A stretch of DNA of 64,000 nt, taken from assembly GCA_033026295.1 (NCBI GenBank), contig CM065187.1:18014388-18078387 (forward strand), given 5' to 3'. Made by a program: the position numbers and the translations under genes. Positions 1-12,238 of the stretch are shown in pieces. Source of the stretch: Channa striata. Taxonomy: Eukaryota; Chordata; Actinopteri; Anabantiformes; Channidae. The notes under the pieces were generated by a model. The model saw nothing but the letters and a program-made list of their open reading frames with translations. It was not told the origin of the DNA and made no database searches. Numbering within the stretch: the stretch's first letter is position 1; each line of letters opens with the position of its first letter.

Positions 1-57
1 TTCCCACGCAGTGAACTAGATACCCAGGTCGACGGGCTCACATTTTCCCCTTTTCAG

Positions 58-174
58 ATCAATTTACAGACAGAGCTGTGAATCAAGCTTTCCTCAGACA
101 GACAGGTCCCTACAGATCCCCTAATGAAGCTGATCCCTTGGTTGGTGCTCTGCCGTGTCTTGTAATATCCCAGT
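58..174 (+). CDS. Unrecognised exon-like open frame near left edge
   Basis: Follows a pyrimidine-rich acceptor (CCCCTTTTCAG, ending at 57). In the frame with two leading bases it reads QFTDRAVNQAF, then TGPYRSPNEADPLVGALPC, and stops at 172-174 (TAA). Possible donors are GTCCCT at about 110 (poor, but in phase with the open frame at 263) and GTAATA at 162. Family not recognised. Its closeness to the next open frame is the main reason to list it. Confidence 0.2.
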
Positions 175-262
175 AAAAAACAAAACAAAATCTGGTACCT
201 GGTATCTTTGCATTAAATTGTGTTACTAACAATAAACATTAAAACGGGTTGTTATTTTGCAG

Positions 263-552
263 GATACCTCCATGATTCTGATGATGACAAAGTGGAAGTG
301 CACACAGGGTTAGACATAGCTGTCACTTTCTACAAGCAGCTCATTAATGCGTCAAAGACGTGCAGTTTATTTTCCAATAAAATTGAACATGGTTCATACA
401 GTGAATGGCATGTCCGATATTACGATTACTCCACTAGTCATGTGGTTGTTTGGCAGAGGCCCCTGAAAAATCATGCGTTTTTATGGGACAAAACGAACTC
501 TGATAATGACAATGATTCCTCACCCGGAGCATCTTTGCGGTGGGTTAAATAG
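263..552 (+). CDS. Unrecognised exon-like open frame, possible terminal exon
   Basis: I do not recognise this protein. A good acceptor (TTGTTATTTTGCAG) ends at 262. It is followed by two bases and then 95 codons to TAG at 550-552. The peptide has ordinary amino-acid composition rather than low complexity: GYLHDSDDDKVEVHTGLDIA near the start, then aromatic-rich EWHVRYYDYSTSHVVVWQRP, ending SLRWVK. It would run antisense to hcn1 within its intron 2. A possible AATAAA lies near 1146. It could be the last exon of an overlapping plus-strand gene, a decayed transposon ORF, or a chance open frame. Confidence 0.3.
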
Positions 553-1494
553 AAATTGGGAAAGGGAACGTAAAAAACCAAAAGAGCACAAACTGTGCTT
601 CACAGTTTGTGTTATCGGTGTGGCACCTCTGCTACGTTTGAATAAGTAAGACCAATGCAGGTGATGTATGGGCAGGCGAAACGCGTAACATGTCCCGTCC
701 TATCGTGTCCCGTCACTGCTGTTTATACACAGTGTGAGGGTGGGAACGATTGTGTAACTCTCCATGTGTGACAGTGTGTGACCACAGTTTCAAAATACAG
801 TTGACCGTAACTCGACCAAAGACAACATGTACTGTGACAAAGCACAATGTCTGTGACTGACACACACACACTGAGAAAATCTGCCAGTATCATAAGAGAT
901 AATATTAAAATATCCAAGCTAATAACTGTATGTATTTTACAACAAATTGCCAGAACCCCATTATATCAGATCATAACAGAATCCAAGCCTAGACTAATGT
1001 TATACGGTTGTTAAATTACCATTGAAACTCATATGAATGTAGTAATGTATTCATTTAAATATTCAATGTGACATTAGAGAAAGGAACAATAATTAGGTCC
1101 CAACAGATGTCTTATGCTAAAATAATTGATGAGCTGTCTGCACAGAAATAAATTCAAAGTGCAACAAATAGTAAAGCAGCTAATTAAAACAAACATTTGC
1201 ATTTTTGCCAGTTAAAATTGGCTACTAAAACAAAATAAAAAAGACTGTTTATTGTAACAGTTTCAGAAAACAAACATTTCAAAGCTTTAGTCTAAAATTT
1301 AAAGGTTTTTAGATTACCTTAGATTAAATATATTTTTTAATATGGCCAAAATGCCTTTTATTGAACATAAACACAGTAGTTGATTGTATGCAGTTATTGA
1401 GAGATGAGTTGAGTAAATCAAACAAAATAAGATGCTGTATTACCCATGCTTATTCATAAAAGTTTGAACCTAAATCACAGATATTTTCTGCCTA

Positions 1495-1652
1495 GGGCTT
1501 TAGAACGTGTCTATACATCCCTGGAGACTTGTGTGGTGCCACAAGCTCAACCTGAGCCCCCTGTGCTCGAGCTAGGAACTGGCAGGAGACCTGGTGGCCG
1601 TGATGAGCCAGATGAGGCACTGGGAGCTGTGGGGATTCTCTACAGCAGTTAA
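1495..1652 (+). CDS. Unrecognised exon-like open frame with locally higher GC
   Basis: A convincing acceptor (ATATTTTCTGCCTAG) ends at 1494. One base and then 51 codons follow, ending in TAA at 1650-1652. The peptide begins ALERVYTSLETCVVPQAQ, continues with a Pro/Gly/Asp/Glu-rich part and ends AVGILYSS. GC content rises sharply relative to the flanking AT-rich DNA and falls again at the stop, as for a real terminal exon. I do not recognise it. It may belong with the open frames at 58-552 as an alternative last exon, or be unrelated. Confidence 0.3.
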
Positions 1653-1950
1653 AAAATGTCATCCCCTTAGTCTGCCATTACATTTTTATTCAATACAATG
1701 CACTAAAATTAGGCTGCGTTTAGGGGGGTGCGTTGAAATGTAATCTTAGCTACGTAGTAAATCATCAAGATCTCAAAGGTAGCTCATATAAAAAGGTGTA
1801 GTAAAGGCCAAGTTGAAGCGAATGTTGTCCGTCGTGACAATAAGGTCATTGGGATAATTAGCTCTTTATCTGTGAGGGCATGAAATAATAGGAGAAACAT
1901 GAGGGAAGTGGGGTTAGAAATGAATATGAGCAGAGGGTAAAAATGCCCTC

Positions 1951-1981
1951 AAAAAAAAAAAAATATATATATATATATATA
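1951..1981. repeat. (A)n(TA)n microsatellite
   Basis: A run of A followed by about nine TA units. Confidence 0.95.
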
Positions 1982-4900
1982 CAAGCTTGTGAAATGAAAG
2001 GACGAAAAATGCCCCTGTTGACTGTTCTCATTAATTCACTGAAATGTTAAACAGTCGACCATTAAAAGTTATTCCCCTGGCGGTCGTTATAGTTGAGCAA
2101 TAGGAACGTATGACTAAGGGATTTGTGACTCAGGATGGGAAAAGTTGAGCCATAGCAAATGCTAATATCACATACGGAGTAGTTAATGCAGTTATAAATT
2201 ATTCAATAATAAATGATGTAAAAAGCAAATTTGCAGTCTTAATATACAGTAATGCCCTGTGCATTAGTATAAAAATACTGGGATGTCCAAGCAGAGACTG
2301 GTGTTACACCAAATTACTATTGTAAACTGTAAGATGCACAGTGACCAAGTGATCACTTGCAAAATATGATAACCCTAATGAGAAGAATGCAACTTCATTT
2401 GCATTTATATTTGTCCTTTCTGGTGCACACACTTATCTGAAACACAAGCTCAGGTTCAGGGTGCTGGTTATACAAACTGTCACTATGTGTCACATGAACT
2501 TCACAGTGTGAGCCGCAATTTTCCTCCAATACATTATCATAATTATGTGTGCAAACAAATGACCGTTTGAACAAACACACCATGAGTTGTCCACACAGAT
2601 GTAAATTGTAAGAAATATAGTTTGATGCATGGCACAAGTCGGGGTTAGTGCCGGTATAGTGCAGTATATATATAATGTCCAGAAATCACAAATTACATTT
2701 TAATGGTGATCTTAAAAAATAAACAATGTTTCAATGATCATTTCTTTTTTTTCTTTTTTTTGAATTGGCACAGGCAGAAAGTTGAGCACTGCTCCTTTTA
2801 AATTTATGAGCATTCTAAATAAGATAGAGTTCCTATAGAACAGTTTCTTTGCTTGACATTTAGTTTTTTAACCATAATATCTTGCAACCATTTGCACGGC
2901 ATCCAAGTGGTCCCTGTTTTGCACAGAAATACTTTAAACATAGGGTCGAAATGGTTTAATGAGGAAATTAAATCATAAATTATATGATAATCATCTACAC
3001 CTTGGGTGGTGAACGTGCAGATCTGTCACTGTGGTTTCACTGCACAGGGGTTTTTATGTTCCTGAACTACACTGGACTGTCCCTGAACGTCTCAAGAACA
3101 AGGTGGACCTGTGACAGACAGAAACCGATAACACAACGTGATGTTAAATGTAATGTAAAACCTGTGCACAAAAGCAAATTATAGGTCCACTTACAATAGG
3201 GAAAGAGGAAATATCCATCCCGAGCGGAGCGAAAAGAATATCCGTAATATCCGATCAGCTGTGGCTGATTCGGAATCGGAATCTGTCACACAACGGTGAC
3301 AGAAACTTGTCCAAACACTGATTATTGATGGGCAGGTTTTTCTTGATGACAGCTTATTTTCCTAATTGAGATCAAAACACTTCACTTGGTATTTTGTTTT
3401 CTTTTCTCTCAGTGGATATAGCACTCATCGTGTTTAGTATATTCATGCCAACCAAAATACTTATATTCAAGCCTATGAAAATTGTGGGCTATTAACTGTC
3501 ATTAGGCCTGTAAGTCACTGTTGGTGTAATGTCGCCATTTATTGGCTATTTTGTGTGTGTTCTTTTTATGCTGCACTTTCACACCTCTACGTCTAACATA
3601 CAGACTAGAAGAATACTGTGAAGTGCGTTAACTTAGCGCTCACCTGCTACAGATTTCTAATGCACATTAGGGTCTATGAGCAACATCTACAGTACGAATG
3701 ACTAAAACAATCTGACTTAGTCCCAGTTCTAAATGTCCAGCTATGTACTGATGAATAAACCGGTGCTTATATTTCACAGATGGAGGGAAGAGATGGTGAC
3801 AAGGTTGGGGGGAGCAGGCAACACAGAACAGATGAAGGAATGAAGTCATACATGCTGGAAAACGAATAACTAACTGCGTCCATCTAAAGGCTCCTGTAAT
3901 GATGGTTCAGTGTTTTGGAGCCATTATAAAGGCAGGGGACTGAATTTGTCCCTCCGTTAAAGTGCTAATCCTGCATCCTACACCTGACATGTTACGACAG
4001 CTTGAAAATTTTCCGCTGACTGCCTTTTCTTTCCTCTCACATCTCTAGTGGATGTGTCAGATTAGCCGTTTTTATCATTCAGTTTATACATTTTTTTTCC
4101 CGGTTATACATAGAATTTATGCAATATATTCACTCTATATTACACAAACTGCATTTGTAAGCACATGAGGTCAAACGCAGTAACCTCTAGCAAAGTGCTA
4201 AAGAAGAATGGCAAATCGTGAGAGTGAGAAAGGGCACGCAATGGGAAGATAGGGGGGGAGAGCCAGAGAGGAGGAGAGGGGCAGAGTTTGATAAGACAAA
4301 TGAAGACAAAGAGGAAAGACTGCGTGTGAGAGAGACAGACTGAGACTGGAAGGCTATAAGCTCTGCTGCTGTATCCAAGCGTTATGAAGCATCACTATAC
4401 ACCGCACTGTCTCACTGCAGGCTCAAAGCAGATTCTCATTAACCTCGCGGCACCTTATTTGTGTTTCTAACCTGGTCTATGCCATCACATCCTCCCACTG
4501 CATACAGCTTTATGCAGCAATATATTGTATATATTGTATAATCAAAATAATCACAATCAACCTGCATTGTGTGAGTGCCTAGATAATAGAACTTACTCGC
4601 ACAGTTCTCTGTTTATGCGCGTGTCCTGCTGTAAACCATATTTGACAAAGCTTGAATAATGCTTTGCTGAGGCATGAATAATGTCTTTGTTTTTCAAATT
4701 CCACAAATATGCAGTAAGGAAAATATAAAACACATAGTGACTGAAACCTATAAGCTCAATAAACACTTTAAAAAGTCTGATGCTTCGTTGGGACTTGAGC
4801 ACAGAGATGATCTTTCCCTGCTCTGTAAGTGCTCACTGATCCACAGCATGGGGGCTGAGAACTGGATATGTTGCAGAGTTGTACACTAAGTTCTGACTAT

Positions 4901-5110
4901 GATTATAGATGCGTGTTCAAGTATTTTATAAAGGCTTGTTTTCACAGGTTTCAGGCATGTGTAGTTGATTTTTTACAGTAAATTAGCTGCTTTTTACTTA
5001 AATATACATTTTTTACAGCATTGTCTGGTAAGACAAGGTTAAGCCTTGAGAACAGCACAGTTTGTTCTAAGCAGGTGTAACAGCAGGAATAACAGCAAGG
5101 GAGGGAGGGG

Positions 5111-5136
5111 TGGGTGTGTGTGTGTGTGTGTGGGGG
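5111..5136. repeat. (GT)n microsatellite
   Basis: About ten GT units, flanked by G-rich sequence on both sides. Confidence 0.9.
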
Positions 5137-5908
5137 CAAGGACGTCCAGAATAAGGAAATAATGATGTCATGGTCACTTTTCACTATTCTAACTAGGCTA
5201 CGTTTCAGACTGTGCTGTGACTGAGTGGTCTGAAATGAATCCATGTGATCCAATGGTGATAAAGATGAGCACAATCTTTAGTGAGTGTAATGGAATCGTT
5301 ACCAGGAGAAGGAGAACACTAGAGCTTGGTTAAATAGTCTGAGTCAGGGAGTGCAGTGACTCGGCAGAGGGTAATAATGTATCACTCTCAGTTATGTCCA
5401 GTGGGGCTTAACCTTGTGAATGTTCACACAAGATCCGCCAGAGTCATCTAGAACAACTGCGCCGGCAAAACGTTAAGAAAGTAGTTCATTTGTACGGTGC
5501 CCTGAATACATATAAACCCACTGTAAGGTTAGAGCTGAATAATGTTTTTTTTCTCTTGAATAACTAGAGGTAATTACTTCTGATTTGTGATTTTAAATTA
5601 ATTTCACCCATCAATGAGCTGAAACTGACATTCCCAGTTGTTATCCACACCTAGGCCTTCATAGGGAGAGGTGATTGACGGCACCATTATTTTTCCACAC
5701 GTGCACAGTTATGACCAGATTTTAACCTTTTCAAGGTTGTTTCCGTGCTACTGGGAGAAACATCCAAGCCGAGTAAGAGCATCACACCACCACCCAACAT
5801 ATCTACAACTTTAACACACCATATCTCTCTGTGAGTCACTGGCTTTTGTATCAGTTTCTTTTCTATTTTTCTCTGCTCGCTGGCATAGACAAACAAACAT
5901 ATACACAC

Positions 5909-6332
5909 CTCCTCCCACTGATGTATGTATCTGATGAGTCGTGACAGTCTTAACAGACGCAGGAGACTGAGGATCTTGGTGAAACGGACAATTCGCAGGG
6001 CACGGGCTGTTTTATAAACTTCCGAGTCAAAACCTTTCTCCACTATTAAAAAGATATAATCCACTGGAATGGAGGAAAGGAAGTCCACAACAAACCAGCT
6101 CTTCAGATAATTCATCTTGATGACCTTGGGATCTAGGATGATTTCGGAGCTCTCCTCATTGACGATCCCCGTCCTGAAGTTCATGACCAGGTCCACCAGG
6201 AAGATGGTGTCCGAGGCCACATTGAAGACCAGCCAGCTGGTGGTAGTCTGCTCTGAGAAGAAGGTTATTCCCACAGGAATGATGATTAGATTCCCCATCA
6301 TCATGATGAGCATTATCAAGTCCCAGTAGAAC
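5909..6332 (-). CDS. hcn1: hcn1 exon 2: transmembrane segments S1-S4
   Basis: 424-bp exon with acceptor CTCCACAG|G at 6334-6333 and donor GAG|GTGTGT at 5908-5907. It encodes 141 residues from FYWDLIML to IHQWEE. S1 is about residues 5-25 (ending IIPVGITFF), S2 about 32-53 (NVASDTIFLVDLVMNFRTG), S3 about 79-99 (WFVVDFLSSIPVDYIFLIVE). S4 is the charged voltage sensor from YKTARALRIVRF to RLIRYIHQW, with Arg/Lys at about every third position as in all HCN channels. The open frame runs on to 5687, but everything past 5909 is intron. Confidence 0.95.
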
Positions 6333-9300
6333 CTGTGGAGCAACACAAACAAATCAGTAATCAGCCGGGGGAGGGACTACATGTCGCAGTCAGCTAATAA
6401 GAAATACGTAAAGGAAAAGAATGTGTCAGGGAACTATAAGGATGAGGCAAATCAGGTCATACCTTGGTCTAAAAGTAACAAAACAAAACTTCGGACCGAC
6501 AATAAAAACAAAAAAGTATTAAATGCGTCACAGTCTGTCAGGCTTCAATGGTGCTTTGCCAGAGATGCTAATGTTATTGTGCTAACATGCTGAGAACTAT
6601 GTGAGGCATATTTAACGCTAGTTTGTTAGCATTTTCCAATTCACACCACTCACAAAACATTGATGTGTTTTTGTTTTATTTTGGACAAAGTACAGGTTTA
6701 GTCCTTGTATATTATTATAATTCAACCTGAAGTGACATACGTATCCGTCCCAAATGTCATAGCGGTTCATGCAAAATACAGGGAGACATTTCCCTACAAG
6801 GATCAGTGTAACCTACTAGAGGTGGTGGACAAAATGTCCCTGAATGTTGTTTAGTGAAAATGGGTGTCGCTAGAATTGTATAGTCTAAACCATCTGGTAT
6901 TTGTTGTCCAAATTGGCTAAAGTGTCGGAATGATTGACAGACAAAACAAATGACATTAGTGTTACAGTTGTTTTTATATTCTACTATGTGGAAAAAAATG
7001 TGCAGTATAAAGTTCTATATATATATATGATATGTTATGTTGCCAAAACCACAAGTAGGACGATCTCTAAGTCTGGATGTGTGCAAAGAATCACGGGTCT
7101 TCACAAGCTAACCTACAGATGCTGAATTGTGACCCGGTCCCTTACAAGCCTTTTGACAGTCAGGATCCAACACCTACAGTAAGTGTATTTATTCAGGTCC
7201 CTGTTAGAATTAGACCCGCTCATCCTTCCTGGCTCGGTTAATGTCCTTGCCCTCTATCTTGTGATGAACAGAGGCTAAGCGATTCATTAGCATCCTGCTC
7301 TTTTCGCAAAATGTCCTGGGCCGCGAGAAAGGATGAGCAACCGTGAATGAAAATAGATGCTTTCAGGAATCCCATCTTATGCTACAAAACTCTTCACGGA
7401 CGCCTGCCTGCCTGCCTGCCTCTGCTCTCCTTTGCTTCCCATTCACTGCTGTTGTTGAAGATGGATATGGACGGACTGGCCAGTTGGCTGGCTGCCTGGC
7501 CGTCCAGTAATGGATCTGTTTGAATAAATTAGGCAGAGGCCTTGACTTTATAAATATCATACAGATCACGTGTGCGATAATTGTCTTCACTTCAGCTAAA
7601 CAGTGGTCTGCGAGGGGGTTCATAAGATCCACCATGGTTATTTTTTACCGCACCAGGCACTGAACTGGGCTGTTCTTCACACGGAGAGCCTTGACTTCAC
7701 ACCCCGAGGATAATGCATGAGCAAGAATGGCATGAGTAATTCTACTTGGTCTGTATATGCGGTGAAGGGATCTGCTATTCATTTTTTCACTTCACCTTCA
7801 CAACAAGATGCACTGAAAAGAGCAGTTCATACTGTAATTTAGGGACCTTTTAAAACAGAGAGGGAGAGTAATATTTAAAAACAAGACTATGATAAGCTTA
7901 AGTTCATAACCTAAAAAATTATTCACATACATGTGTTGAAAAGGAACCCACGCAACATGCCCACATCTCTAAGACAATTCGATATTTCTCTTGACTTCGG
8001 TAGGTGAAATTTATACAGTGCATGACCTCTAAGACACCCACTTATCTAATAAATAAAACATAATGTTGTTCTTCTTGGAAGTGAAAGCATAAGGCAGACA
8101 TACAACATTCTACATTAGGGAGGACTTTATTACAGATTTAAAGAATTCGTGAAATTGTCCTAAAACAATAAGGAGCTGGTGGACTGCTAAAGTATGTTCC
8201 TCAATTTAAGACCGATCTAAGGCCATTGCCAGTTAGTAAGAGTGCCTTTGCATTCAGTTCACTAACAGCTCTAATGCCGTATGCAGCTCGTCATATATCA
8301 CTGTATTAGGTTCTTGCTTCAATGAACAATTTCTAATCATGCACGCAACCACAATCAAACCAATAACATAGTGCAGCTCACTCAACTGTAACGGCAGTTT
8401 TGACACAAGCACTGCATTCAGTCTCCACATTAACTCCTGCATCACGTCAGCACCAGCAGGACAACCTAAATTGCTCTACTTCTACGTTTACCTGGTGCCT
8501 TTTCAGCCCATTTTTGCACCCATGTCCCATCCCAGCTGTGCATTCACATCAAGATGAGTTCTGCACTCCACTAGTCAGTTTTATCCAGAGCACAGCTTAC
8601 ATTTGTAAAGCTGTTCTTACACAAAGGCTGCTGTTCTGACTGATTAAAGTGGGGGCTGCAACCACTGGATCACCTTCCACAAACCTCGTTGGCTCAGCTG
8701 TACTACTAGGGACTGGTTCCTTTGATTCTTCTGATACTCTATATGCACAATGTATGAACTGATAAATATGAACATGTTACTCAAGTATATCAGTAACATA
8801 TTTTACACCACAAAACCGTTCGAAATGACATAAAATCCAGTTCCTTTCTAAAGAGCTTTTTCAAAGTTTAAATGTTCAAGAGCTGTAGATTCGAGAAAAG
8901 AAATCTCCAGTGCACTGATAACTTAAACTTATATCTAGTGTGGAACTTTGTGGTGGAACCAGCTGCAACTGAGGCAGAGGTATCACTGTCAGAACAATCC
9001 TGCTCCAAATCAAGCCAGCTCATTTCTTCTTGTAGGTTTCCTCCTTACACCAAGTGCTCCATCATAATCAATGCCAGACCACTCCTGCCAAGCGGCAGTG
9101 GGAACCCCACACGAGCCTGTCCAATCTGAAATGTAATGAGTATACCGAGCTACAAGATGTCACATGTTGTACAGCTGTAAACGATGAGGAAAAATATTGA
9201 TTCAGTTAAGGTCAAATGTATCTGTGATTGATGAAGTTAATAAAACTCGGCATGCTGTATGAGTACAGATGGTTCACCAAACATGGCAGTATCCCATATC

Positions 9301-12193
9301 ACTCCCTGTAGACCTGAAGGGCATTTCGTTCATCAACTAAAATTTTGTAAATTGACTGATCTTCATCCTAAATCTTTAAATGTTCTCATGGGAATCGCAG
9401 GGTGACGTTATTTTATTTGGAGCACATTCTACGTTTTAGACTATAAATCATCTAAACAATCAAAGTGAGGTATGTTGTTTTTTTATATCCTTTCTATTCC
9501 TGTATTTATAGTAAGAATAAAAACATGCACATAGCTGGAAAAATGTACTGACATTAATTTGTTCCTATTTTCTTGCACAGTGACAAATTTAAATGACACT
9601 GCAGCCTCTTATCAAACAGGACAATGACGCTTTGCAAGAATAGCAATCTAGAATTTTACCTCTGACCAGATGTGACTTTGTAAAGCCTCAAACAACCTTG
9701 TGTATCTTGTTTTTACAGACGCCCACTTTAAAACAGACTCTGAAAGAAAATAGTCTTCTTTCAGACCGGGACAAAGGCCTCTCCTTAGCATAAACAGGGG
9801 TGTATGAGGCCTTGCATGAAAATCTATAAATAATGAACATTACTAACCTGCCATTAATCTTTAAGCAGCCACTGTGTACAAGGACTATGTTGGAGATTGA
9901 GTTTCAAATACTCCCACAAAGCAATATGTTGGTGAATAGTGGTGTCATTCATCAACTGTACTTGCGTAAGACTTGTTATAACAGCCTATACTGGGGCTTT
10001 TTTTTTTTGTTTGTTTGTTTGTTTGTTTTTGATCACACAATGTTCTGCCACTTTATATAAAAAGATATGGGATGGTAGATATTTATTGTAATTATGTATC
10101 CATGAAACATTGCCAGTGATACATATTTCTGTAGCCAAAACCAAACTAAACTTGTTTAAGCCCCAAAGCAGAGAAACAGATTTTTTTTTTTGCTACTGGA
10201 CAAAGCGGCTTGCCAAGCAAAGTGTAACGTTGCTCCATCATTCATACGCCGGCATGATATAGTTGCTTGAAGCACTGGGATGTAAACTCGCAGTCCCATT
10301 TTCAAGCCAATAGGCGATCTCTCTTCCGTAGAAGAGTCGCGTCTTTACACTGGCTAGAGAACAAAGACTTTTTTCAAAAACTGCCCTTTGGAAAATGTCA
10401 TAAGGAAGGAACCTTCAGGGGCCTTCATCAGCCTGGGTCAGTGAAACATCTCTAATCACTCTCAATTTCCTTGAGCACAAATTAAGCTGCACATATCCAC
10501 TGATAGGCCAGTTGGTCTTTTCCTTTACGTGCTCAAGGTTTGCCATAGTGGCTGGTCAAGCAGTCATCCATGAATGGCAGGGCCACTGGTTTGATCTCCC
10601 AGTCCCTCCGGGCCATGATGAAGTGGCCTTGAACAAAACACTGAATGCACAGCTAGTGGTGTCTAAAGTCTAGTAGCTGTCCACGACAATTGGAATCAAT
10701 AAACAATATCCAAATCGTTTCCCCTAAATGTCCTCCGTCTTACAGTACCAAATACTTCAGCATACGGTAGATTCCAAATTCAATTCATACAGTCAATAAA
10801 CAAATTAATTATGATATGCATATTATTGAATTGTTCAGGTCCTATCCCTTAGCCATCTTTCAGAGGGGTCAATCTCCTTACATAATTGTTTTCAGAGACT
10901 GCTAAGCTCATTGACTGTTGTGTTGTGATACTAATCCTTGCCCACCTCTGCTGTACATCTGTGTGCTTGCATGGGATTGTGCATATCTGTTTTTGTGCGG
11001 GTGTGCCTATGATATCATAGTTAGCATTATTCTATATCATTATTTATAATGCGCAGGGGCAAAACAAAAAGGGCCCGTGGGCAATCATGCAGTTTAGGGA
11101 ACACTGCGTTTTATCTCATTGATGCACTCAAATCTATCAATACAATCGATCAGTACAATGGAATAGCAACTGTAACTCTCAGTGCAGCAGTGTGGCTTCG
11201 GATCCCAGCAGTGTAAAAGCTGAGGGGTGGGGTGGGGTGGGGGGGGCAGCGTGCTGCACAGGTTCAGGACCATGGACAGCTCTGCTTTAACGGCAGAGCC
11301 GGTTACATGTTGCGATGGAAAACAGGACTGTCACCATAAAGCTGTGCCAGGGGACACCGGTGCAGAGAGCGGGACACATGAGATGCCTAATTGGTTAAGT
11401 GGTGAACTGTAAACATGCAGCTTGTGGAGAACCAGTCCTACCTGAACCAGGTCTCATGTGTTACAGCTGGGCTCGTAATGTGGCCTTGAATGAATCAGGT
11501 AGTATGAACAGATCTCTGTCACCTGCAGTCTTGCTCTTTAGGATTTGGAGCAGTATAGGCTGTTCAGACCAGCCATAGAGAAAATGAATCCCAATAATCA
11601 TGTGAGTGTGGCATTTAGTGGATGTCAGGGGAGTGGGACATGTTCCGTTTGAAGCACAAACCTTCCTGAATATCTCCTCAACAGTGCAGCTTATGTATGA
11701 AAAACACACATCGGTGCTGTCAAATGTTTGCAACTCAACCTTTGGATTGGAGGATGAGTTTGAGCTCCCTCAATCACAACCACGGCCATTTTCTCCCCTG
11801 ATCGTCTCCCTGCACGATTTTTTCCGCATTCTGTGCATGTTTGCACGCAGGCCCCGTCGTCTCACCGCCGCCTACGGTGAAGCGTTCACAGCCGTGATGG
11901 TGCAGTGGCATTGTCACGCCGCGTCCAGGCACCGTCGCCCCTCCACCGGCGCAATGTGTCGCAGCGAGCGTCGGGTCGGGCACAGAGACCGTCGCGCAAG
12001 CGGCGCCCGTGTGTGTTCTCACACCGTGACATTCAGCAGCCTTTTTCCAAGGACGTTTCACACACACAACTTCGGTAACCGTCACTGCTCCAGTACAACT
12101 GCCGCAATGCGAGCGGCTGCCAACGGAGCACATTTATGACAGGGAAGCTGTCAGCCAGCGGAAGCCTGATTGCCTTAAAAACACAAGCAGATT

Positions 12194-12238
<45 letters not shown>

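Larger units (their letters stand above)
1..5908 (-). other. hcn1 intron 2 (5' part), no hcn1 exon seen
   Basis: Read on the minus strand for exon 3, which should start IFHMTYDLASAV and include CHWDGC; nothing matching was found. Vertebrate HCN1 intron 2 is typically very long, so this is expected. The stretch is AT-rich and holds an A/TA microsatellite (1951-1981), a GT microsatellite (5111-5136), a purine-rich tract (about 4195-4365) and three unrecognised plus-strand open stretches in the first 1.7 kb that are listed separately. The rest, about 1.7-5.6 kb, shows nothing I can identify. Confidence 0.6.

Noticed and set aside
5687..5908. Open frame continuing past hcn1 exon 2 (VCICLFVYASE...)
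   Set aside because: It begins exactly at a GTGTGT donor, the exon is then 424 bp as in other HCN genes, and the extension has no HCN similarity. It is intron read-through.
11606..12139. Long overlapping open frames on both strands
   Set aside because: They coincide with the CpG-rich patch; GC-rich DNA lacks stop codons. The peptides are Arg/His/Ala-biased and match no family I know.
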